Part shown: piece by piece, positions 35,607-43,915 of the stretch
How the letters are laid out: every line of letters starts with the position of its first letter
How positions within the stretch are numbered: the first letter of the stretch is position 1
From: an uncultured Lewinella sp.
GTDB taxonomy: Bacteria > Bacteroidota > Bacteroidia > Chitinophagales > Saprospiraceae
Direction: 5' to 3'
Assembly: GCA_937873655.1 (NCBI GenBank)
Contig: CALMYQ010000092.1
Span: forward strand, 161,742-225,741
DNA length: 64,000 nucleotides
Notes under the pieces: generated by a model
Told to the model about the DNA's origin: nothing
What the model saw: only the letters and a program-made list of their open reading frames with translations
The model's database searches: none
Translations under genes and position numbers: made by a program

Positions 35607-36671
35607 ATGCCGGCCGGCAAAAGGATTCTGATCGCTGTACTGGACTGGGGGCTCGGCCACGCTGCGCGTTGCGTTCCGCTGGTCCGGGTGTGCCGCGAAC
35701 TGGGCGCAGAACCCGTTGTCGCCGGCAGCGGCAGGGCTTTGGCCTTGTTAAAGTTGGAATGCCCGGAAGTCAGTGCCGTCGAACTTCCCGCATACGGCAT
35801 AAGATATCCATACCGGAACATGTACCTCAACATGGCTTTTCAGGGGGGGAGGATCGTTTCTGCTGTCCGGCGCGAACATCGGCAAACGCGGTCCATTGTC
35901 CGGGAGATGAAGATCGACGCCATTATTTCCGATTGCCGTTTCGGGTGTTATCACGCCGGTATTCCTTCCGTATTGATCAACCACCAGGTCCGGCTTCCGG
36001 TCAAAGGTTTTGCAGGAAAAATCGCCGGGGTCATTTTGAAGCGGTGGACGGACCGGTTCCGCGAAACCTGGGTACCCGACCAACTCGGTCCGGGCACTTT
36101 ATCCGGCGCGCTGTCCGGGGGCGGCGTGCCGGATAAAGTGCGGTTTATCGGCCGGCTTTCGAGGATGGAACCCGTGGTCGGGCCCCTCAAGTATGACGTG
36201 GTGGCGCTGTTGTCCGGGCCTGAGCCGCAGCGAACGAAACTGGAAGCCTTGCTGTTGCCGCAACTCGAACGCGTGAACGGCCGGACAATGCTTGTCCGCG
36301 GTTTGCCGGGCAACCCGGCAACGCCTTTGCAGACAGACCGGGTGGAAGTAGTTGATCACCTTGAGGGGCCGGCATTGAATGCGGCATTGGCCGGCGCCGG
36401 GCTGATCGTCTGCCGGTCGGGATACAGTACGCTCATGGATTTGTCGGCATTGGGCAGCCGGGCGGTCCTCATTCCGACTCCGGGGCAGGGCGAACAGGAA
36501 TACCTGGGCGAGAGATGCCGCCGTATGGGGTGGGCCGGAAGCTACGCTCAGCACAATTTCGACCTGAGCATCGCAATGGACTGTGCGGATGATTTCACAG
36601 GATTTCCGCAGTCAAAAGAGGACAATAGCGCCCTGCTTCGTGCTGCTTTGCAGTCCTTGTTTGACGCCTGA
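35607..36671 (+). CDS. GT28/MurG-like glycosyltransferase
   Basis: This 354-residue protein has a GT-B architecture. The N-terminal half begins RILIAVLDWGLGHAARCVPL, which matches the glycine-rich loop of MurG/UGT-type enzymes. The C-terminal half contains ALAGAGLIVCRSGYSTLMDL and the ALGSRAVLIPTPGQGEQEYL segment, the UDP-sugar binding signature of the GT28 C-terminal domain. No signal peptide or membrane helix is visible. It probably transfers a sugar to a lipid or other acceptor at the inner membrane. The acceptor is unknown. It converges with recX with 1 bp between stop codons. Confidence 0.8.
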   Translation: MPAGKRILIAVLDWGLGHAARCVPLVRVCRELGAEPVVAGSGRALALLKLECPEVSAVELPAYGIRYPYRNMYLNMAFQGGRIVSAVRREHRQTRSIVREMKIDAIISDCRFGCYHAGIPSVLINHQVRLPVKGFAGKIAGVILKRWTDRFRETWVPDQLGPGTLSGALSGGGVPDKVRFIGRLSRMEPVVGPLKYDVVALLSGPEPQRTKLEALLLPQLERVNGRTMLVRGLPGNPATPLQTDRVEVVDHLEGPALNAALAGAGLIVCRSGYSTLMDLSALGSRAVLIPTPGQGEQEYLGERCRRMGWAGSYAQHNFDLSIAMDCADDFTGFPQSKEDNSALLRAALQSLFDA

Positions 36672-36672
36672 A

Positions 36673-37146
36673 TTACCGTTTTTTTTCTTTAAGGAATTCC
36701 CAGATCAGTTCCGTTTCGTAACCCCTTGAGGCGGCATAAGCGAACAGTTTTTGCGTGCGCTGCTCCGGCTCATCCGGTGTTAGGAGGGCTGCTTTCTGGT
36801 CGAGCAAGTGAGCAAGGGTAAGGGCGTATTCTTCGCTGTCGATTTCCTGAAGCGCGATACGGATGATGGCATCGGGAATCTGGCGCTGGAGCAATCCCTG
36901 GCGGATTTTTTGCCTGCCCCATCGCTTGATCCTGAATTTGCCCCGGACGAAGGATCGGGCGAACCGCTCTTCGTTCAAAAATCCATCGGAAATCAGTTCG
37001 GCGAGAACGGATTCGAGGGTGTCGCCATAGACGCCCAGCTCGATCAATTTGCTGCGGACATCCTGGTGGCAGCGGTCCTGATAGGCGCAAAAACGCTGCA
37101 ATTTGAGGAGCGCTTCTTCGGGCGTTAATGTCTTTTTTTGATTCAA
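36673..37146 (-). CDS. recX: Regulatory protein RecX
   Basis: This 157-residue all-helical protein has the RecX three-helix repeats. These include RFCAYQDRCHQDVRSKLIEL, ELISDGFLNEERFARSFVRG with KFRIKRWGRQKI, and a third repeat ending AYAASRGYETELIWEFL. RecX modulates RecA filaments. No ATG is available; the start consistent with the family is TTG at 37146. The end touches the convergent glycosyltransferase gene. Confidence 0.9.
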   Translation of the reverse strand: MNQKKTLTPEEALLKLQRFCAYQDRCHQDVRSKLIELGVYGDTLESVLAELISDGFLNEERFARSFVRGKFRIKRWGRQKIRQGLLQRQIPDAIIRIALQEIDSEEYALTLAHLLDQKAALLTPDEPEQRTQKLFAYAASRGYETELIWEFLKEKKR

Positions 37147-37368
37147 GATTTAAACAAAAAATTAATCAAACTATTTACAAATTAGGGTTTTATATCCCAT
37201 TTTTGCAAAATCCCGTCAAAAAAGCCAGGCAAATACGCAACATGAGCCGTTCCGGAATTGAAGCGGAAACATGCAAAAAATAATGGGCTTCGGCCCTAAA
37301 TCAGCTGTTTTAGCCGGCAGTCTGCGGTTGGCAGTTATACAGTTACAAAACTACAAATTTAATAAGTA

Positions 37369-38175
37369 ATGAAAATTGACATGGAGTATTTGAGCCGGAT
37401 GATCATGGAGTATACCCCCAAGGTCGTCGGCGCCGTCCTGACCCTGATTATCGGTTTCTGGATCATTTCCAGGATCACTGCGATTGCCCGCCGGACGATG
37501 GAGAAGCGAAACATGGACCCTTCTGTGCGGTCCTTTCTGAGCTCCCTGATCAGCATAGGGCTGAAAGTATTGCTGTTGCTCAGCGTAGCCGGCATGTTCG
37601 GCGTCAACACGACATCCTTTGTCGCCATATTCAGCGCTATTGCCTTTGCGGTAGGGCTGGCCTTGCAGGGTAACCTCGGACACCTGGCCAGCGGCATCCT
37701 GATCCTGGTATTCCGGCCCTACCGCGTGGGTGATTTCATCGTAACGCAAGGGTATTCAGGCACCGTAAAATCCATTCAAATCTTTAATACCATCCTGACG
37801 ACCCTGGACAACCGGATCATCATCATCCCCAACGGCGCGGTGCTGAGCGGTCCGATCGAGAACCTCACCTCACCGGGCGAGCGAATTGTGGACCTGACCT
37901 TCGGCATCGGGTACGGCGACAATATCGACAAAGCGCGGTCGGTCATTGAGCAGGTGATCAAGTCTACGCCCAACATATTGCACGATAAAGGCCACCAGAT
38001 CTGGGTGAAGAACCTGGGGGACAGCTCGGTTGATTTTGCCGTAAGGGTATGGGTAAATGTGGCGGATTACTGGCCCGTTTACTTCCACATGACGGAATAC
38101 GTTAAAAAGGCATTCGACAGCCAGGGCGTTTCCATTCCGTTCCCGCAACGGGATGTGCACCTCATTCAGAATTGA
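37369..38175 (+). CDS. Small-conductance mechanosensitive channel (MscS family), paralogue 1
   Basis: This 268-residue protein has three N-terminal membrane helices. The pore-lining third helix carries the Gly/Ala pattern (AFAVGLALQGNLGHLASGIL), followed by the beta domain FRPYRVGDFIVTQGYSGTVKSI and NRIIIIPNGAVLSGPIENLT. This is the MscS fold, a tension-gated pore that releases solutes on osmotic downshift. A second MscS gene of almost the same size lies at 39435, with nadC between them. A hairpin-rich spacer follows. Confidence 0.95.
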   Translation: MKIDMEYLSRMIMEYTPKVVGAVLTLIIGFWIISRITAIARRTMEKRNMDPSVRSFLSSLISIGLKVLLLLSVAGMFGVNTTSFVAIFSAIAFAVGLALQGNLGHLASGILILVFRPYRVGDFIVTQGYSGTVKSIQIFNTILTTLDNRIIIIPNGAVLSGPIENLTSPGERIVDLTFGIGYGDNIDKARSVIEQVIKSTPNILHDKGHQIWVKNLGDSSVDFAVRVWVNVADYWPVYFHMTEYVKKAFDSQGVSIPFPQRDVHLIQN

Positions 38176-38219
38176 GGACCTGCCGGGAAGCGCTTTGGCC
38201 TGGCCTGTTACCTGGTAAA

Positions 38220-38300
38220 AGAGGCAATGAGGGAGAGTAGGAGAGGGAGGGAGTGGGGGAATAGCAATGCCTTCCCCCACTCTCTAAGTCTCCCCCTCTT
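38220..38300. repeat. Hairpin repeat between mscS and nadC, probable bidirectional terminator
   Basis: A purine-rich stretch with GAGTGGGGGAA (38251-38261) pairs perfectly with TTCCCCCACTC (38272-38282). The unit ends in a pyrimidine-rich run with CTCTCTAAGTCTCCCC. It sits between convergent genes. Related copies are at 39286-39390 and 41338-41410. Confidence 0.7.
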
Positions 38301-38311
38301 TTTATGGCCCG

Positions 38312-39175
38312 TTATTTCACGATCTTGAGACTGAGATCCAGGCTGACGGCGGAATGGGTCAGAGCGCCGACGGATATATAGTCCACACCCGTTAGAGCTA
38401 CCTTCCGGATATTGTTGATGTTGACGCCGCCGGAAGCTTCGGTTTCGAATCGCTTGTTGACCGTTGCGACGGCTTCAGCCAGCAGCGGGAGTTCAAAGTT
38501 GTCGAACATGATGCGGGTGACCATTCCCGTTTCCATGGTTTCGTACAGTTCCACCAGGTTGCGGACTTCAACGGTAAGCGGAAGGTTCAGGCCCTTTTCT
38601 TTCTGATAGGCTGCAACGGCTTCAATGGCTTTGCTGACGCTGCCGCAGGCTTCAACGTGGTTATCCTTGATCATGAACCAGTCGTAGAGCCCGTCCCGGT
38701 AATTGTGGCAGCCGCCCAGACGGACCGCCCACTTTTCCAGAAAACGGATCAGCGGCGTGGTTTTCCGGGTATCCAGTATTTTGACGGGCAGGTCTTCGAT
38801 CTCAAAATAGAAACGGTTGCTCAGGGTAGCGATGCCGCTCATTCGTTGCATGGTATTCAGTACCAGCCTTTCCGCTTTCAGGAGGGCTTGGGTATTGCAT
38901 TCAACCTCAAAAGCGATGTCACCCTGGCTGACGGGGCTGCCGTCTTCCATATGTACGGCAACGGAGCTGCCCGGGTCCACATGGTGGAAAATCCTGCGCG
39001 CAACTTCTACACCGGCCAGGACGCCGGGATCTTTGACCAGTAATTTTGCATTGCTGCGTTCATCGGCCGGGATACAAGCCTGTGAAGTATGGTCTCCGCT
39101 TCCTATATCTTCTGCCAGCGCATCCGTAATAAAATGTTCCAGTTTCACCTCCAGTTGCTGGTCCAAAACAGTCAT
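38312..39175 (-). CDS. nadC: Nicotinate-nucleotide pyrophosphorylase (carboxylating)
   Basis: From the ATG at 39175 the protein has 287 residues (a TTG lies two codons earlier). It makes nicotinate mononucleotide from quinolinate and PRPP in NAD synthesis. Visible landmarks are EDIGSGDHTSQACIP, ERLVLNTMQRMSGIAT, the catalytic KILDTRKTTPLIR, HNYRDGLYDWFMIKDNHVEA and the closing VDYISVGALTHS. The length is typical. It lies, in opposite orientation, between two mscS paralogues. Confidence 0.96.
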   Translation of the reverse strand: MTVLDQQLEVKLEHFITDALAEDIGSGDHTSQACIPADERSNAKLLVKDPGVLAGVEVARRIFHHVDPGSSVAVHMEDGSPVSQGDIAFEVECNTQALLKAERLVLNTMQRMSGIATLSNRFYFEIEDLPVKILDTRKTTPLIRFLEKWAVRLGGCHNYRDGLYDWFMIKDNHVEACGSVSKAIEAVAAYQKEKGLNLPLTVEVRNLVELYETMETGMVTRIMFDNFELPLLAEAVATVNKRFETEASGGVNINNIRKVALTGVDYISVGALTHSAVSLDLSLKIVK

Positions 39176-39285
39176 ATTCAAATTTTTGCCGCAAAGATAG
39201 TTTAATTAAAAGGTCATAGGTGTGATTCAGCGCCATTGTTTTTACCTTTGCGCCTGCTTAAAAGGGGTTTATATCCTCCGGCGAC

Positions 39286-39390
39286 CATACTGCTGGACAA
39301 AATGAGCTGATTGGGAGACTTAGAGAGTGGGAGAGTGGGTGAAAAGTAATGCCTTCATCCACTCCCCTGTTCCCGCTCTCTCCCTGTCTT
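39286..39390. repeat. Hairpin repeat between nadC and mscS2 (copy 2)
   Basis: Contains ACTGCTGGACAAAATG, GGGAGACTTAGAGAGTGGGA and the stem GAGTGGGTGAA (39333-39343) with TTCATCCACTC (39354-39364, one wobble pair). It is related to the unit at 38220-38300 and shares its first 60 or so bases with 41338-41410. Here it lies between divergent genes, so it is not just a terminator. Confidence 0.65.
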
Positions 39391-39434
39391 AAATAGTAGG
39401 TAATATGCTGCGGAGTTGTGTTAAATCATAAATA

Positions 39435-40265
39435 ATGGAAAACCAGGTAGCACAAACGCTGAATTGGGTGGACAAGATCACGGAAATGGTGATCGAATAC
39501 GCCCCGAAACTGGGCCTTGCGCTTGTATTGCTGTTTATTGGATTGCGGGTCTGCAACTGGATTGCCAGGATAGCGGGAAAGGCCATGGAGACCGCCGGCA
39601 TCAGCCACAATATCGTTCCGTTCCTGCGGTCGTTGGTGGGCATTTCCCTGAAAGTGCTCCTCATCTTCAGCGTAGCGAGCCTGGTGGGGATTGACACGGC
39701 CAGTTTTCTGGCGGTTCTTGCAGCTGCCGGCTTCGCAGTGGGCCTCGCCTTGCAGGGCAGCCTGAGCAATTTCGCGGCCGGCATCATCATCCTGATCTTT
39801 CGCCCGTACAAGGTCGGCGACTGGGTGGAGATCCTCGACAAGTTCGGCAAAGTGGAACAGATCCAGATCTTCAACACCATCATCACAACGCCGGGGATGA
39901 AAACCCTGGTGATCCCGAACGGCCAGGTGGTGGAAAATGTCGTGACCAACTATTCCCAGAAGGGCATGATCCGGTTGGAGGTGAGCGTGACCATGCCCTA
40001 TAACGAGAGCTTCCCGCGGGTGCAGGAGATCATCAAAGGGGCATTGGAAACGATCCCCATGGTGTTGAAGCAACCGGCGCCCGAGGTCGGCATTGAAACC
40101 TTTGACACCCACAATATCCTGCTGACGGTAAGGCCCTATGTCAACCCGGATGATTACTGGGAAGCAACCTTTGAAGTACACCGCGCCATCAAGCACGCTT
40201 TCCACGAGAACAAGGTGAATGTAGCTTATTCGGAAGGCGTGGAGATGGGCTCGATCGGTCAGTAA
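39435..40265 (+). CDS. Small-conductance mechanosensitive channel (MscS family), paralogue 2
   Basis: This 276-residue MscS protein has three N-terminal helices, a pore helix AAAGFAVGLALQGSLSNFAAG and the beta domain FRPYKVGDWVEILDKFGKV then TLVIPNGQVVENVVTNYS. The alpha/beta tail ends EGVEMGSIGQ. It matches paralogue 1 segment by segment, but the two are clearly diverged. It probably forms a second tension-gated channel with a different threshold. It lies 58 bp before lpxD on the same strand. Confidence 0.95.
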   Translation: MENQVAQTLNWVDKITEMVIEYAPKLGLALVLLFIGLRVCNWIARIAGKAMETAGISHNIVPFLRSLVGISLKVLLIFSVASLVGIDTASFLAVLAAAGFAVGLALQGSLSNFAAGIIILIFRPYKVGDWVEILDKFGKVEQIQIFNTIITTPGMKTLVIPNGQVVENVVTNYSQKGMIRLEVSVTMPYNESFPRVQEIIKGALETIPMVLKQPAPEVGIETFDTHNILLTVRPYVNPDDYWEATFEVHRAIKHAFHENKVNVAYSEGVEMGSIGQ

Positions 40266-40322
40266 GTAAGCCGTCGGGCGTTTTGTCGGACAACACATAC
40301 CAAACACAAAAAGAGAGCAGCT

Positions 40323-41255
40323 ATGAAGTTTCCCCGGCCTATCCCTGTTTCAGAAATCGCCGGTAAGATCCAGGCGCAAATCATCGGCGACAACCGGCTG
40401 GAAGCAACCGGCATCAATGAAATTCACCAGGTGGAAAACGGGGACATCTCCTTTGTAGACGTTGAGAAATACTATAAAAAGGCCCTCGAATCACAGGCAA
40501 CGATCATCCTGATCGATAAAAAAACGGCTTGCCCGAAAGGAAAGGTCCTGCTGGTTTGCCAGACCCCCTTTGAGGCCTTCAACGAACTGGTGAAGGAATA
40601 CCGGCCGATACAGCCGCTCACGGCGTCCATTTCGCCTACTGCTGAGATCCACCCTGACGCAGTTGTCGAAGTCGGCGCCGTCGTCGGGCACCACGTGAAA
40701 ATCGGCAAAAATGCCCATATCCAGGCCAACGCGGTCATCGGCGATTACAGCATCATCGGCGAAAACGCGATCATCCAGTCCAATTCGGTGGTCGGTTCCG
40801 ACGCCTTCTATTATAAGAAAACCGAAGAAGGGTTCGTGAAATGGCGCTCGGGTGGCCGGGTGATCATCGAAAACGATGTGGAGATCGGAGCGGGCTGCAC
40901 CATCTGCAAAGGCGTAACCGGCGATACCATCATCGGCGCCGGCACCAAACTGGATTGCCAGATCCAGATCGGCCACGATGTCAAGATCGGCAAGAACTGC
41001 CTGATCGCCGCACAGGTCGGCATTGCAGGCAACACCCGGATCGGCGACTGGGTAACCCTCTACGGTCAGGTCGGCATCGCACAGAACCTCACCATCGGCG
41101 ACCGGGTGATCGTGGGGGCCAAATCCGGGGTATCAAAGGACCTGGAAGGCGGCAAGACCTATTTCGGCTACCCCGCCGCGGAAGCCAGGACCATCTACCG
41201 CGAAATGGCCGCGCTTCGGCACCTGCCGGAGTTTTTTGCCAATTACTACAAATAA
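40323..41255 (+). CDS. lpxD: UDP-3-O-acylglucosamine N-acyltransferase-like protein (LpxD family)
   Basis: The 310-residue protein has the LpxD N-terminal uridine-binding domain ([20 protein letters not shown]). A long left-handed beta-helix of hexapeptide repeats follows ([40 protein letters not shown]), with [20 protein letters not shown] after it. LpxD transfers an R-3-hydroxyacyl chain in lipid A synthesis. No LpxA or LpxB is adjacent; Bacteroidota often have two LpxD-like proteins, of which one may act elsewhere, so the precise substrate is open. Confidence 0.85.
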   Translation: MKFPRPIPVSEIAGKIQAQIIGDNRLEATGINEIHQVENGDISFVDVEKYYKKALESQATIILIDKKTACPKGKVLLVCQTPFEAFNELVKEYRPIQPLTASISPTAEIHPDAVVEVGAVVGHHVKIGKNAHIQANAVIGDYSIIGENAIIQSNSVVGSDAFYYKKTEEGFVKWRSGGRVIIENDVEIGAGCTICKGVTGDTIIGAGTKLDCQIQIGHDVKIGKNCLIAAQVGIAGNTRIGDWVTLYGQVGIAQNLTIGDRVIVGAKSGVSKDLEGGKTYFGYPAAEARTIYREMAALRHLPEFFANYYK

Positions 41256-41680
41256 TTCGGATCAAGGGTTAAACAATCCCGGTAGACGAAACGGTTAAAC
41301 GTGGTTCAGCCTGCCGCAGGTATGCGATGAGATGTGATGCATACTACTGGACAAAATGGGCAGAGTGGGGGACTTAGAGAGTGGGAGAGAGGGTGAAAAC
41401 GCAAATGCTCCTTGATTTTTTTCACCACAAAAGTCACAAAAGACCGCAAAAGCGTTGATCGGTAACCCCGGCCGGGATTATCGATCAATTAAAAATTATG
41501 TGACCTTTTATTTCTATTGTGGTTCATAAAAAATTGGTTAATCGAAACAGTTTCTTCTTTTGCGGTAGTTCCCCAAGCAATATCTTCTGACTCCACCGGA
41601 ATTCGTTCAAAAGAAATGGGCTTAAAGATTACGGTAAAACGCAAGATGTCAGATTTGAAAAATAAGAGCAAAAGGACCAT
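41256..41680. other. Intergenic region with hairpin-repeat copy 3 and a doubtful small ORF
   Basis: Positions 41338-41410 repeat the first half of the unit at 39286 (ACTACTGGACAAAATG, GGGGGACTTAGAGAGTGGGA). Positions 41418-41452 hold a CACAAAAGTCACAAAAGACC-type stretch often seen near repeat clusters. A 63-codon minus-strand frame (41489-41680) begins directly after the P450 stop (TGAATG), is AT-rich and unrecognised; it may be a remnant rather than a gene. Confidence 0.5.
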
Positions 41681-43051
41681 TCATGTCATCTGTACCAGCG
41701 GAGCAGTGAGCGGCTTGAATCGCATGCGTATGCCGTACCTCGGCCTCAGCGTCACCAACGGCTGGGCTTCGATGGTCTGATCCGGGACCAGTTCGATATC
41801 GAACCGGCGCAGCAGGGTGGCCAGGATCAATTGCATTTCCATCAGCGCAAAACTGTTCCCGATGCACAGCCTGGGTCCGCCGCCGAAGGGCATATAGCTG
41901 TACGGCGGCATCCGGTTTTTCTCCTCTTTTGCAAACCGGTCCGGGTTGAACGCCTCAGGGTCTTCCCAAAGCCGTTCGCTGTGGTGAACGCCGTAAATGA
42001 ACGGCACTACGATAGCGTCCTTCGGAACCTTCAGGTCGCCGACCTCGTCGGCTTCGTTGGCCTGCCGGTCGGTGATCCAGGCCGGAGGGTATAGCCGCAT
42101 GCTTTCCTCGATCACGGCGGTGGTGTACTCAAGCCGGGGCAGGTCAGCGAAACCCGGATGGCTGCCGCCGGTTACCCGGTCCAGCTCTTCTCTGATTTTG
42201 GTGACCACTTCCGGGCGCCGGGAAAGCAGGTACCAGGTCCAGGCCAGGGCGTTGGCCGTGGTTTCATGGCCGGCGACAAAAATGATCTTGCTTTCGTCGA
42301 GCAATTGGCGGTCGGTCATCGGCTCCCCGGAATCTTCGTACCGGACGTCCAGGAGCATTTGCAGCAGGTCGTTTTTCTCCCCGTCCGATTGCCTGCGCTC
42401 CCGGATCACATCCAGGATGATCTGGTCCGCATCCCTGGCGATCTGTTCGTGGCGGCGCAGGGCCCCGGATACGTAGAACCAGGGGTTGAGGTAGGGCTGC
42501 CGGATCTGCCGGACGATGAACGACTGGAGTTGCGTGATCGATTGGGACAGCTCCTGCAGTTTGGCCTCCAGCAAATCGGCGCTGAACAGGGACCGGGCGA
42601 CCACCTTGAAGGCCAGTTCCATCATTTTGTGGGCCACTTCGATCTCCGTACCCTTGCGGGCCTCTTCCTGCAGGGAATCGGCGAATTCATCGATCACTTC
42701 CTGCATGATCTCCCGGAGGCCTTCGAGTTTGGAGCGGTGGAATCCCGGCTGGATCAATCGGCGTTGCCGAAGCCAGTAATCCCCGTCGGAAGTCAGCAGG
42801 CCCTGGCCCAGGAAATGCCCCAGGCGGTCGACCTGGATGGAGGACTTGCGGTAATTTCGGTTGTTCTTTTGCAAAAAATGCTGGATGATATGCGGCTCTA
42901 TGGTCACAACGCCTTTCTTCATGCCGCCGATATAGACGTAAAAGGTCGGACCGAATTCCCGGATGTACTCCGTCAGCACAATGGCCGGATTGGCAACAAA
43001 GCGCGTGGCATTGACGAGTGATCGCCAGCGGGGGACGGTGGGTATCTGCAT
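41681..43051 (-). CDS. Cytochrome P450
   Basis: This 456-residue protein has every key P450 landmark. The I-helix oxygen-activation motif is FVAGHETTANALAWTW. The ExxR pair lies in VIEESMRLYPPAW, the PERF-like region is FNPDRFAKEEKNR, and the haem-binding loop is FGGGPRLCIGNSFALME with Cys396. It has no membrane anchor, so it is soluble and needs a separate ferredoxin or reductase partner. Class and substrate are open; CYP1xx types with this heme loop act on fatty acids or terpenes. Partner genes are not adjacent. Confidence 0.95.
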   Translation of the reverse strand: MQIPTVPRWRSLVNATRFVANPAIVLTEYIREFGPTFYVYIGGMKKGVVTIEPHIIQHFLQKNNRNYRKSSIQVDRLGHFLGQGLLTSDGDYWLRQRRLIQPGFHRSKLEGLREIMQEVIDEFADSLQEEARKGTEIEVAHKMMELAFKVVARSLFSADLLEAKLQELSQSITQLQSFIVRQIRQPYLNPWFYVSGALRRHEQIARDADQIILDVIRERRQSDGEKNDLLQMLLDVRYEDSGEPMTDRQLLDESKIIFVAGHETTANALAWTWYLLSRRPEVVTKIREELDRVTGGSHPGFADLPRLEYTTAVIEESMRLYPPAWITDRQANEADEVGDLKVPKDAIVVPFIYGVHHSERLWEDPEAFNPDRFAKEEKNRMPPYSYMPFGGGPRLCIGNSFALMEMQLILATLLRRFDIELVPDQTIEAQPLVTLRPRYGIRMRFKPLTAPLVQMT

Positions 43052-43098
43052 GGTTGGATGCGGGTTATTTCAATGTAACCGCCGGAAAGCCGTTCGGT

Positions 43099-43725
43099 TT
43101 ATTCATAGGGCTCCAGATCTCGGAATTTTTCCTGATTCCAGGCCCTGGCCAGCGGGGCAAGGAATCCGGTGAGTACGGGGCGGCCGAACAGGGTCTGGAT
43201 CTTTTGATCGAGGCTGTACAATCTGGCAACGTCAAGCCGGAAATCAGGGTCGTCTTCGATCCGGTTGAGGACGTAGAAAAGCAGCAGCAATTCCTGGCGC
43301 ATGACCAGCAATTCATCTTTCAGTTTTCTGGATTCGTCAATCAGATCGTAATGCTTGTGGCGGGTGATCTCCCAGAGGTCGAGCCGTTCCCGGATCTCTC
43401 GTTCCACGTACGGGCTTATGCCCGGGGATTCGGCCAGTTTGTTCAGTGTGCCGTCTTTATGCTCTCTGATTTTCTGGATATTTTGTTCCTGGACAAACCT
43501 GAATCTTTCCAACTGGATCAGGCGCTTGCGGATCCTCAGGTCGTACCAAAGCACTTTGATCATCCGCAAGATCCGTTGAGGGGAGAATTTGACAAAAACA
43601 AAATACAAGCCGATGGCTAAAAGGGTGACAGCCCAGAGGGATACCAACAGGCCGTTGATGGAAAAGTACTCCTCCACTGTAAAGACGAACAGGAAAGAGG
43701 ACGGATCATATGTGAGCTCTCTCAT
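43099..43725 (-). CDS. Membrane-anchored coiled-coil protein of unknown function
   Basis: From the ATG at 43725 the protein has 208 residues (a TTG start eight codons earlier is possible). One membrane helix at about residues 25-48 (LLVSLWAVTLLAIGLYFVFV) is followed by long charged helices (RIRKRLIQLERFRFVQEQNI) and a second helical pair near residues 130-165. No family is recognised. It is encoded just upstream of the P450 gene in the same direction (48 bp), so they may share a transcript. Confidence 0.55.
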   Translation of the reverse strand: MRELTYDPSSFLFVFTVEEYFSINGLLVSLWAVTLLAIGLYFVFVKFSPQRILRMIKVLWYDLRIRKRLIQLERFRFVQEQNIQKIREHKDGTLNKLAESPGISPYVEREIRERLDLWEITRHKHYDLIDESRKLKDELLVMRQELLLLFYVLNRIEDDPDFRLDVARLYSLDQKIQTLFGRPVLTGFLAPLARAWNQEKFRDLEPYE

Positions 43726-43915
43726 AAGCGGGGCAAAGATTTTTCGCAATTTAAGCTAAAAATTCCTTTTTGGCAAGGCTGCCGGAGCGATCGGAGTACG
43801 GATTTTTAAAAATTTAGCGAAAATTCGCAGAATTTAACCCTTTGTTTTTGCGTAATTTGTAAAAAGCCCTTAATTTTATAGCGAATTTTCGCTAATCTAC
43901 TTAAAATCGCTTTCC

